33,880 bases of DNA from Kocuria dechangensis. GTDB lineage: Bacteria > Actinomycetota > Actinomycetes > Actinomycetales > Micrococcaceae. The stretch lies in the NCBI RefSeq assembly GCF_014636775.1, contig NZ_BMEQ01000030.1, positions 1-33,880 of the forward strand, given 5' to 3'. Both the position numbers and the translations under genes were made by a program. Shown here piece after piece: positions 1 to 6,141 of this stretch (the stretch's first letter is position 1; each line of letters opens with the position of its first letter). The notes beneath the pieces were generated by a model, which ran no database searches, was not told the DNA's origin, and worked only from the letters and a program-made list of their open reading frames with translations.

Positions 1-364
1 TCCCTGTCCCTTCCCTGCCACCCACCCAGTCTCCCAGACCCCCACCCACCCCCCGGGACAGGGCCCGGTAACCCTCAACCATCCAGTGCTGGTGGAAACA
101 TCAGGCGGAGGCCAGCGAGGGTCAACATTCAGCCTCCACCGGAGCGTTCAGCCCATGACCAGAACCGAGGAATCCCTCAGCGAAGCACTCCGGGCCGGAG
201 GTGCCGGGGAGGGAACCCCCGACAGGAGTGGCCCCGGGCGCGCCCCCATGGTGCCGCGCACCCCAGAACCGACCTCCGCAGGACCCGCCGTCGTGGACGC
301 GTGCCCACGCCGGGCCGTCACGGGGCGATGACCAGCACGACGTGCTCTCGCAGAAGCACTCCCG
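1..364. other. left-edge region without a confident gene
   Basis: No convincing gene is seen here. Bases 1-54 are strongly C/pyrimidine-rich, and a 9-bp inverted repeat (CCCTGTCCC at 2-10, GGGACAGGG at 55-63) brackets that tract. A plus-strand reading frame at 155-331 (58 codons, ATG, weak GGAG upstream) is open, but its third codon positions are less G/C-rich than in the real genes nearby and it resembles nothing I know. A 13-bp palindrome (AGCACG-A-CGTGCT, 334-346) lies about 20 bp beyond the stop of the minus-strand gene at 365-784 and could be a weak terminator hairpin for it. Confidence 0.5.
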
Positions 365-784
365 TCAGGCCGTGACCGCGGGCCCGTCGGCCGGCACGCC
401 GGTGTCCGTCGCGGCCTGCTCCGCCCAGCGGAGGGCGTCGTGGTCGAGCAGGAAATCCGCATGGAAGTCCTGGGCGCGCTCCCGGACGTGTGCGGCATGG
501 CGGGCGGACGTCCCCGGGCGCACGGTGAGGTCCACGTAGACCACGGGACGGCCGTGGCGGGCCTCGAGGTCGGCGCGAAGGGCCTCGCACCTTGGGTCGA
601 GGGGGTCGCACTCCCCTGTCCCCAGCAGCACGAGCGCCCGCTCGAAGTCGGGCTCGGCCTTCGTGAGGCGGGTCATGAGGGCGGGCAGATGGGAGTGCAG
701 CGCGGACAGGCCCACCAGGGCCGTGGCGGTGCCGGCCAGCCACGCGCCGGCGGCGGAGACCGCCACCGAGGTGATGAGCTTCAT
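365..784 (-). CDS. small membrane-anchored protein of unknown function
   Basis: This 139-residue protein has no family I recognise. Residues 1 to about 30 form a basic then hydrophobic, Ala/Gly-rich segment that could be an uncleaved signal anchor, leaving a soluble, charged domain of about 105 residues. That domain has two cysteines close together (GTGECDPLDPRCEAL, about 56-70) that could form a disulfide if exported. The ATG at 784 is supported by a GGGGAGG ribosome binding site a few bases upstream. It is a single gene, divergent from the nfeD-like gene, with a 283-bp intergenic region that holds a PHO-box-like repeat. Coding status is fairly secure from the start signal and codon use; function is unknown. 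Confidence 0.7.
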   Translation of the reverse strand: MKLITSVAVSAAGAWLAGTATALVGLSALHSHLPALMTRLTKAEPDFERALVLLGTGECDPLDPRCEALRADLEARHGRPVVYVDLTVRPGTSARHAAHVRERAQDFHADFLLDHDALRWAEQAATDTGVPADGPAVTA

Positions 785-1067
785 GTCCTGCCTCCCCTGT
801 TCCGTTGTGCCGTTGCCCGTCGGGGCGACCTCGTCCGGAGGCCGCGGTCGTCGACGTGCCGGCTGCGGGGCCTCTGCGTCCCGGGGGCGACGGCGGCTCC
901 CTTATCAGCAGGTGAACGCGCGGTGAACGAATGCTATTCCACGGGTGGACCTGCGACGCGTCTCGCCTGCGCGGCACGCCGCTCCAGGTTGTGTTGAGGG
1001 GGCTGAGGCACAATGGGAGCACAGCGCAGCATCCCGTTGTGATCGCATTCGAGGAACGGGGAAGAAC
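785..1067. promoter_or_regulatory. divergent promoter region with direct GTTCACC repeats
   Basis: The 283-bp region separates the minus-strand small membrane protein from the plus-strand nfeD-like gene. On the minus strand two copies of GTTCACC (complement of 922-928 and 911-917) are spaced exactly 11 bp apart, which is the layout of Streptomyces PhoP-binding PHO boxes. The upstream copy could also serve as a -35 (TTCACC) with a -10-like TAAGGG 17 bp on (899-904). On the plus strand a -10-like CACAAT lies at 1009-1014 upstream of the nfeD-like gene, without a clear -35. The repeats are seen; PhoP binding is inference. Confidence 0.35.
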
Positions 1068-1559
1068 ATGTGGGAATGGCTCACCGACAACGCGTGGCTC
1101 TTCTGGCTGGTCGCCGTCATCGTCCTGGCGGCCGTCGAGATGCTGACCCTGGACTTCCTGTTCCTGATGATGTCCGCAGCCGCCCTCCTGGCCTTCGGCC
1201 TGAGCTGGATCACCGACAACTTCGTGATCCAGGTGGTCGCGTTCGCCGTGACCTCGGTGCTGCTGATCTTCCTGGTCCGGCCGGTCGCGCTGCGCCGGCT
1301 CAACCGGTCCACACCGGAGACGGTCTCCAACGTCGCACGACTCGTGGGCCTGCCCTGCCAGGTGCTGGACCCCGTCACCGCCCGCAGCGGCCTGGTCCGG
1401 CTCGAGGGCGACACCTGGAGCGCCCGCTCGCTCACCGGGGAGTCCCTGCCCACCGGGACGGACGTGTACGTGCACCGGGTGGAGGGCGCGACCGTCGTCG
1501 TGGCCCCGCACCCCGCCCCTGCCACCGAGGGCCGGGGCGCGCCGCGCCCGTCCTTCTGA
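1068..1559 (+). CDS. NfeD-family membrane protein
   Basis: A 163-residue short-form NfeD protein. Two or three hydrophobic segments fill residues 5 to about 75 (starting WLFWLVAVIVLAAVEML), followed by a soluble C-terminal part of about 80 residues that fits the NfeD OB-fold: it includes VGLPCQVLDPV, SGLVRLEGDTWSAR and a VHRVEGATVVV strand. NfeD proteins partner with SPFH/stomatin proteins in membrane microdomains, and such a gene lies 94 bp downstream, so the pair is probably one operon. I chose the ATG at 1068, preceded by GAGGAACGGGGA, rather than an in-frame ATG at 945, because the extra 41 residues look non-coding and homologues begin right before the first membrane segment. Confidence 0.88.
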   Translation: MWEWLTDNAWLFWLVAVIVLAAVEMLTLDFLFLMMSAAALLAFGLSWITDNFVIQVVAFAVTSVLLIFLVRPVALRRLNRSTPETVSNVARLVGLPCQVLDPVTARSGLVRLEGDTWSARSLTGESLPTGTDVYVHRVEGATVVVAPHPAPATEGRGAPRPSF

Positions 1560-1653
1560 CCGGACAGACCGGCCTCGCCCTCCGACCCCACCCCGAGACC
1601 TGCATCGGATCCGGCACCGGATCCCGCACCGACTCCATCGAAGAGAGGCACCC

Positions 1654-2784
1654 GTGGACCTCGCCGTCATCGTCCTGCTCGTCCTCCTGGTCGTCCTGGT
1701 GGCGATCATCCTGCTCCGGTCGGTGCGGATCATCCCGCAGGCCAGGGCGGGGATCGTCGAGCGCCTGGGCAAGTACCAGGCCACCCTCTCGCCAGGGCTG
1801 CACTTCCTCATCCCGTTCGTGGACCGGCTCCTGCCGCTGATCGACCTGCGCGAGCAGGTCCAGTCGTTCCCTGCGCAGTCGGTGATCACCGAGGACAACC
1901 TGGTGGTCGGGATCGACACCGTCGTCTACTTCCAGGTCACCGACCCCCGCTCGGCCACGTACGAGATCGTCGACTACATCCAGGCCGCGGACCAGCTCAC
2001 CTCGGCCACGCTGCGCAACGTCGTCGGCGGCCTGAACCTCGAGGAGGCCCTGACCTCCCGGGACAAGATCAACGCCGAGCTGCGCGGCGTGCTCGACTCC
2101 ACGACGGGGCGCTGGGGCATCCGCGTCTCCCGGGTGGACATCAAGGAGATCTCTCCCCCGCCGTCGATCCAGGACTCCATGGAGAAGCAGATGCGCGCGG
2201 AGCGGGAGCGGCGCGCCGTGATCCTCACCGCCGAGGGTGACAAGCAGTCCCGGATCCTCATGGCCGAGGGCCAGCGGCAGGCGGCCATCCTCTCGGCCGA
2301 GGGCGAGGCGAAGGCCGCGATCCTGCGCGCCGACGGCGAGGCCCAGGCGATCCGGAAGGTCTTCGACTCGATCCACCGCGCCAGGCCCACCCAGAAGCTC
2401 CTGGCCTACCAGTACATCCAGACGCTCCCGAAGGTTGCCGCGGGCAGCGCCAACAAGGTGTGGATGATCCCCGCCGAGCTGGGCGACGCCCTGCGCGGCG
2501 TCGGCGAGTTCCTGTCCCGGCCCGACCCCGACGGCTCGGGCCCCCGGCGCGACTGGGGCGACGCGATCGACGACGAGACCGAGCCGGTGCCCGAGGGCGA
2601 GGACGAGCCCATCGTGAAGCCGGACGAGGTGCGGGTCACGGAGGAGGACCTCAAGCCCAACCTGGAGCGCACCACGGTGGACCCGGACGAGTTCACGATC
2701 CCCCGCTCGGCGACCATCGACCCGGACGCCCCCGTGGTCCGCGACACCCCGCTCCCGCCGGAGGGCGGGTCCGGGACCCGCTGA
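1654..2784 (+). CDS. SPFH / band 7 (stomatin-like) membrane protein
   Basis: A 376-residue slipin/stomatin-type protein that should form membrane-bound oligomeric rings. A hydrophobic anchor fills residues 3-22, and the SPFH domain follows directly: GIVERLGKYQATLSPGLHFLIPFVD and then VVGIDTVVYFQVTDPRSATYEI are typical family blocks. Residues about 170-235 are a charged, Ala/Glu-rich helix with repeated AEG units (AEGDKQS, AEGQRQA, AEGEAKA), the coiled region of the family. The last 100 residues are acidic, Pro-rich and probably disordered. The GTG start at 1654 has AAGAGAGG upstream. Its partner is the NfeD-like gene just before it. The exact cellular role (membrane quality control or lipid domain organisation) is not shown by the sequence. 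Confidence 0.92.
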   Translation: MDLAVIVLLVLLVVLVAIILLRSVRIIPQARAGIVERLGKYQATLSPGLHFLIPFVDRLLPLIDLREQVQSFPAQSVITEDNLVVGIDTVVYFQVTDPRSATYEIVDYIQAADQLTSATLRNVVGGLNLEEALTSRDKINAELRGVLDSTTGRWGIRVSRVDIKEISPPPSIQDSMEKQMRAERERRAVILTAEGDKQSRILMAEGQRQAAILSAEGEAKAAILRADGEAQAIRKVFDSIHRARPTQKLLAYQYIQTLPKVAAGSANKVWMIPAELGDALRGVGEFLSRPDPDGSGPRRDWGDAIDDETEPVPEGEDEPIVKPDEVRVTEEDLKPNLERTTVDPDEFTIPRSATIDPDAPVVRDTPLPPEGGSGTR

Positions 2785-2853
2785 CCCGCGGCACCCGGCC
2801 CGCCCGGAACGGCTGCCGGGAGCACCGGCCGGAACATGCCCGGGGTCGTCCGC

Positions 2854-2880
2854 GGGAACATCCCCGGCGGTCCGTGCGTT
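2854..2880 (+). promoter_or_regulatory. SigR/SigH-type promoter of rbpA
   Basis: GGGAAC at 2854-2859 and GTT at 2878-2880 are separated by exactly 18 bases and followed by GC. This matches the thiol-oxidative-stress sigma factor consensus GGGAAY-N18/19-GTT known for Streptomyces SigR and mycobacterial SigH. It lies about 93 bp upstream of the rbpA start codon. Streptomyces rbpA is a known SigR target, so the placement makes biological sense. A near-copy of the -35 block (GGAACATGCCCGG, 2831-2843, against GGAACATCCCCGG at 2855-2867) lies 24 bp upstream but has no GTT at the right distance. Confidence 0.6.
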
Positions 2881-2972
2881 GCATCCCCTGGACCCAGGGT
2901 CCTGCACCCGCCGTCAGCCCGAGCGTGCGCCACCGTCGTGGCCACCGTCAGTTATATGGAGGAACCACCAGA

Positions 2973-3308
2973 ATGAGCGATCGCAGCCTCAGGGGAATGC
3001 GTCTGGGCTCCCAGTCCATGGAGACCGAGGCCGGCGTCGAGCCGGCTCCGCGTCAGCGCGTCGAGTACCGCACGGAGGACGGCGAGAAGGTCGTGGTCAC
3101 GTTCGCCGCGGAGGCCGAGATCCCGCCGGTGTGGGTCTCCAAGACGGGCAAGGAAGCCATCATCGTCAACGGCGAGAAGCCGGTGAACCCCAACGAGAAG
3201 CACCAGCGCACGCACTGGGACATGCTCCTGGAGCGGCGCAGCACGGAGGAGCTCGAGGAGATCCTGCAGCAGCGGATCGAGTACTACCGCCAGAAGCACG
3301 CGATCTGA
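2973..3308 (+). CDS. rbpA: RNA polymerase-binding protein RbpA
   Basis: At 111 residues it has the usual size and architecture of RbpA, the actinobacterial factor that binds the principal sigma factor and stabilises open promoter complexes. An N-terminal tail (RSLRGMRLGSQSMETE) is followed by the core domain (VEYRTEDGEKVVVTFAAEAEIPPVW), a basic linker and the C-terminal sigma-interaction domain (THWDMLLERRSTEELEEIL to the end). There is no cysteine, so it cannot bind zinc in the way described for the Streptomyces protein. The ATG at 2973 follows a GGAGGA site at 2958-2963. It has its own stress-type promoter and a strong terminator hairpin, so it is probably monocistronic. Confidence 0.97.
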   Translation: MSDRSLRGMRLGSQSMETEAGVEPAPRQRVEYRTEDGEKVVVTFAAEAEIPPVWVSKTGKEAIIVNGEKPVNPNEKHQRTHWDMLLERRSTEELEEILQQRIEYYRQKHAI

Positions 3309-3316
3309 GCCGAGGC

Positions 3317-3368
3317 CCGCAGACGACAGGACCCCGCCCGGGAACGGGCGGGGTCCTGTCGTCTGCGG
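3317..3368. terminator. perfect 24-bp hairpin between rbpA and the mannosyltransferase
   Basis: Bases 3317-3340 and 3345-3368 are exact reverse complements separated by a GGAA tetraloop. The hairpin starts 9 bp after the rbpA stop and ends 12 bp before the stop of the convergent mannosyltransferase gene, so it can terminate both. There is no T-run on either side, as is usual for intrinsic terminators of high-GC actinobacteria. Confidence 0.85.
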
Positions 3369-3380
3369 CGGCGGCCGGGA

Positions 3381-4118
3381 TCAGCGGCGGGAGAGCTTGC
3401 CCGCCAGGGTGCGGGCGCGGGCGGTGAGGCCCCACTGGGCCACGCGCACGACGGCCTCCCGGGTGACGTCGGGGCTCATCTTGGACACGCCCTCGGCCCG
3501 CTCCACGAACGTGATGGGGACCTCCACGACGTTGAGCCCGGCCCGCTCGGTGCGCCAGCCCAGGTCGATCTGGAAGCAGTAGCCCTTCGACTCCACGGAG
3601 TCGAGGCCGATCCGCTCGAGCGTCTGGCGGCGGAAGGCCCGGTAGCCGGCGGTGATGTCGTGGATCCGCGACCCGAGCAGCGTGCGGGCGTAGAGGTTGC
3701 CGCCGCGGGAGAGCAGCTGGCGCTGGAGCGGCCAGTTCACGGTGCGCCCGCCCGGGACGTACCGGGAGCCGATGGCGAGGTCCGCGCCGCGCTCGACGGC
3801 GTCCAGCAGCAGCGGCAGCTGCTCGGGCTGGTGGGAGCAGTCGGCGTCCATCTCGACCAGCACGTCGTAGTCGCGGGCCAGGCCCCACCGGAAGCCGGCG
3901 ATGTAGGCCGCGCCCAGGCCGTCCTTGCTGGTGCGGTGCAGCACCTGGATGCTGGGGTCGGCGGCCGCCATGTCGTCGGCCAGCTGCCCGGTCCCGTCGG
4001 GGCTGTTGTCGTCGACCACCAGCACGTGGGCGTCGGGCACCGCCTGGCGGAGCCGGTCCATGACGATCGGGAGGGACTCGCGCTCGTTGTAGGTGGGGAT
4101 GACGGTCAGTACGCGCAC
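3381..4118 (-). CDS. ppm1: polyprenol monophosphomannose synthase (GT2)
   Basis: A 245-residue GT-A fold glycosyltransferase of the dolichol-phosphate mannose synthase type. It should transfer mannose from GDP-mannose to polyprenyl phosphate on the inner face of the membrane, giving the donor for lipoglycan and protein mannosylation. Visible motifs are the N-terminal [11 protein letters not shown], the nucleotide-binding [10 protein letters not shown], the metal-binding MDADCSH, and the SRYVPGG and [10 protein letters not shown] blocks typical of DPM1-like enzymes. It has no membrane segments of its own and no fused acyltransferase domain, unlike the mycobacterial Ppm1. I start at the GTG at 4118, with GAAAGGA 8 bases upstream and homologues beginning with [11 protein letters not shown]. 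An in-frame ATG at 4169 would add 17 unlikely residues. Confidence 0.9.
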   Translation of the reverse strand: MRVLTVIPTYNERESLPIVMDRLRQAVPDAHVLVVDDNSPDGTGQLADDMAAADPSIQVLHRTSKDGLGAAYIAGFRWGLARDYDVLVEMDADCSHQPEQLPLLLDAVERGADLAIGSRYVPGGRTVNWPLQRQLLSRGGNLYARTLLGSRIHDITAGYRAFRRQTLERIGLDSVESKGYCFQIDLGWRTERAGLNVVEVPITFVERAEGVSKMSPDVTREAVVRVAQWGLTARARTLAGKLSRR

Positions 4119-4181
4119 CGTGTGGGTCCTTTCGGGGTCTGGCGCCAAAAAACCACAGGGCAGGCCCACCCGCCTTCGGAC

Positions 4182-4210
4182 CAGGTCCGCCCTGAGGGGA
4201 TGCGGACCTG
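4182..4210. terminator. hairpin in the mannosyltransferase leader (terminator or attenuator)
   Basis: CAGGTCCGC (4182-4190) and GCGGACCTG (4202-4210) pair perfectly around an 11-base loop. On the plus strand the stem is followed by TTTT, like an intrinsic terminator. On the minus strand, where the flanking genes lie, the hairpin is in the leader of the mannosyltransferase mRNA, and a run of six T follows about 30 bases further on (complement of 4147-4152). It may end transcription from the amidohydrolase gene upstream or act as an attenuator. The structure is seen; the role is inferred. Confidence 0.4.
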
Positions 4211-4250
4211 TTTTCTAAGGACGGGTGAGCCCACCCGGTAGTAGGCGTCC

Positions 4251-4279
4251 AGCCTATCCTGCGCCGTGCCGCGGACCAA
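4251..4279 (-). promoter_or_regulatory. probable housekeeping promoter of the mannosyltransferase gene
   Basis: Read on the minus strand, TTGGTC (4279-4274) and TAGGCT (4256-4251) are separated by 17 bases. This fits an actinobacterial principal-sigma promoter. Transcription would start near 4244, giving a leader of about 125 bases with the hairpin at 4182-4210 inside it. Confidence 0.5.
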
Positions 4280-4358
4280 GACCGGCCGACACGCCCCGGA
4301 CCGCGGACGCGGATCGCAGCCCGCCCCCGGGCCCGCCGGGACGGGACGGTGCGGCGGG

Positions 4359-6074
4359 TCAGAACTGCGCGGACCGGTACAGCTCCGTCCCGTCGAGGAC
4401 GGTCTGGTGGCACACCGGCATGGCCGTGCCGTCGAGGGCCGGCAGCAGCGGGGTCCGGGCCCGGGGATCCGTGCTCCACGACGCGCCGGTCCCCTCGGCC
4501 TGCTGCACCATGAGGGACTCGACCTCCCAGACCGCGAAGGAGGCCGGGGTCCCCGGCGCGAGCTGGCCCTGCATGGGGTCGGGGGTGCGCGCGGCCCGCC
4601 AGGCCCCGCGCGTGTGGGCGAGGAAGGCGGCGCGCGCGGAGATCCGCTGCTCCGGGTCGTGGTGCTCGAGGCACGCCCTGACGGTCTCCCACGGGGACAG
4701 GGGCAGCACGGGGGCGTCGCTGCCCAGGGCGACGGGCACGCCCGCCCGGTAGAAGGACGCGAGGGGGTTCATGCCCGCGGCCCGCTCGGCGCCGAGGCGC
4801 TGTTCGTAGAGCCCGCCGGGCCCGCCCCAGGCGGCCTCGAAGCCGGGCTGCAGGGAGACGGTGACCGCGTGCCGCGCCAGCCGCTCGATGCCGGCGGGGT
4901 CGACCATCTCGGCGTGCTCCAGGCGGTGGCCGGCGGAGTGCAGCGCCCGCTCCCCCACGCGCCGCGCGGCGAGGTCCAGCCCGTCGAGGGCGGCGTCCAT
5001 CCCGGAGTCGCCGATGACGTGGAAGCCGCCCTGGAGCCCGGCCTCCGTGGTGGCGGCGAGGTGGGCGGCGACGGCCTCGGCGTCGAGATAGCGGTCCCCG
5101 GAGGTGCGCGGTGCGTCGGCGTAGGGGGCGCGCAGCGCGGCGGTGCGCGAGCCGAGGGCGCCGTCCACGCACAGGTCTCCCGCCAGCCCGATCAGGGACT
5201 CGCGGGCGGTCACGGGCCGGCCGATCAGCTCGGCCAGCGCCGCGTCGAACCGGGCGGCGACCGCGCGGGCCTCCTCGGCGGTGGCCACGAGCTCGCCGCG
5301 GTAGGGCAGGACCCGGGGCGATGGGCCCTCGGCGCCGACCCCGTGCTCGGCCAGCGCCACGAGGCGCACCAGGTCCTCGAACGGCGCGATCTGCTCGGCG
5401 TTGTTCTCCGCCAGGGCCACGTAGCCCTGGGATGCTGCGTGGCGCAGGGCCAGCCGGTGCAGCTCGGCCCGGCGCCCGGGGCCGAACTCCCGCGTGGCGG
5501 CGCGGACGCGGTCGTGCGCGGCGTGCTCCACCCGGCCGTCGCCGAGCCAGCCCTCGACGCCGGCCAGCTCCAGCCGGCGCGCCAGAGCGGTCGAGACCAC
5601 CCCGGAGTGGACGTCGACGCGCGTCAGGTACACCTCGCGCCCGCCGGCCGCCCGGTCGAGCTCCTCCGCGGTCGGGGCGCGCCGCTCGGGCCACACCGAC
5701 TCGTCCCAGCCGGAGCCCAGGAGCGGGCCGGTGCCGGTGCGCGCGGCCTCCGCCACGGCGTCCAGGGCCTCCCGCAGGGAGGACGCGGCGCCGAGGTCGA
5801 GGGTGGACAGCGCGAGCGCGGTCTCCGTGACGTGCACGTGGGAGTCCACGAAGCCGGGGGCGAGCAGCCGCCCGTCGAGGTCGACGACGTCCATGGAGGC
5901 GTCCTGGATGGAGGTGGCGGCCTCCTCGGAGCCGATCCACGCGACCCGGGCGCCGTCCACGAGCAGGGCGGTGGCGAACGGGTCGGCCGGGCTGTACACC
6001 GATCCGTTGCGGTACAGGACCGGGCGGGATGCGGGCGCGTCCGAGGGCGCGGCGGAACTGAGGGGGGAGGTCAC
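4359..6074 (-). CDS. amidohydrolase family 3 protein (YtcJ-like)
   Basis: A 571-residue metal-dependent hydrolase of the amidohydrolase-3 type. The N-terminal beta-sandwich segment (VLYRNGSVYSPADPF, LLVDGARVAWIGSEE) leads into the HxH metal motif in APGFVDSHVHV (His79 and His81). Further metal or catalytic blocks are GFHVIGDSGMDAAL, HRLEHAEMVDP and the Asp of VALGSDAPVLPLSPW. The C-terminus returns to the sandwich (LAPGTPASFAVWE). Such enzymes hydrolyse amides, formamides or related C-N bonds, but the substrate cannot be told from sequence. The GTG at 6074 has AGGAG upstream. It starts 67 bp after the helY stop and is probably in the same transcript. Confidence 0.88.
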   Translation of the reverse strand: MTSPLSSAAPSDAPASRPVLYRNGSVYSPADPFATALLVDGARVAWIGSEEAATSIQDASMDVVDLDGRLLAPGFVDSHVHVTETALALSTLDLGAASSLREALDAVAEAARTGTGPLLGSGWDESVWPERRAPTAEELDRAAGGREVYLTRVDVHSGVVSTALARRLELAGVEGWLGDGRVEHAAHDRVRAATREFGPGRRAELHRLALRHAASQGYVALAENNAEQIAPFEDLVRLVALAEHGVGAEGPSPRVLPYRGELVATAEEARAVAARFDAALAELIGRPVTARESLIGLAGDLCVDGALGSRTAALRAPYADAPRTSGDRYLDAEAVAAHLAATTEAGLQGGFHVIGDSGMDAALDGLDLAARRVGERALHSAGHRLEHAEMVDPAGIERLARHAVTVSLQPGFEAAWGGPGGLYEQRLGAERAAGMNPLASFYRAGVPVALGSDAPVLPLSPWETVRACLEHHDPEQRISARAAFLAHTRGAWRAARTPDPMQGQLAPGTPASFAVWEVESLMVQQAEGTGASWSTDPRARTPLLPALDGTAMPVCHQTVLDGTELYRSAQF

Positions 6075-6141
6075 GGGTCTCCTGTTCGGGACGGTCGGGG
6101 TGGGCTCGGGAGCGAGCCCGGAGGGGCGGGGTGCGTCGGGG

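Noticed and set aside
155-331. Small plus-strand reading frame of 58 codons at the left edge
   Set aside because: Its third-position G/C bias is weaker than in real genes here, the start signal is weak and there is no family resemblance.
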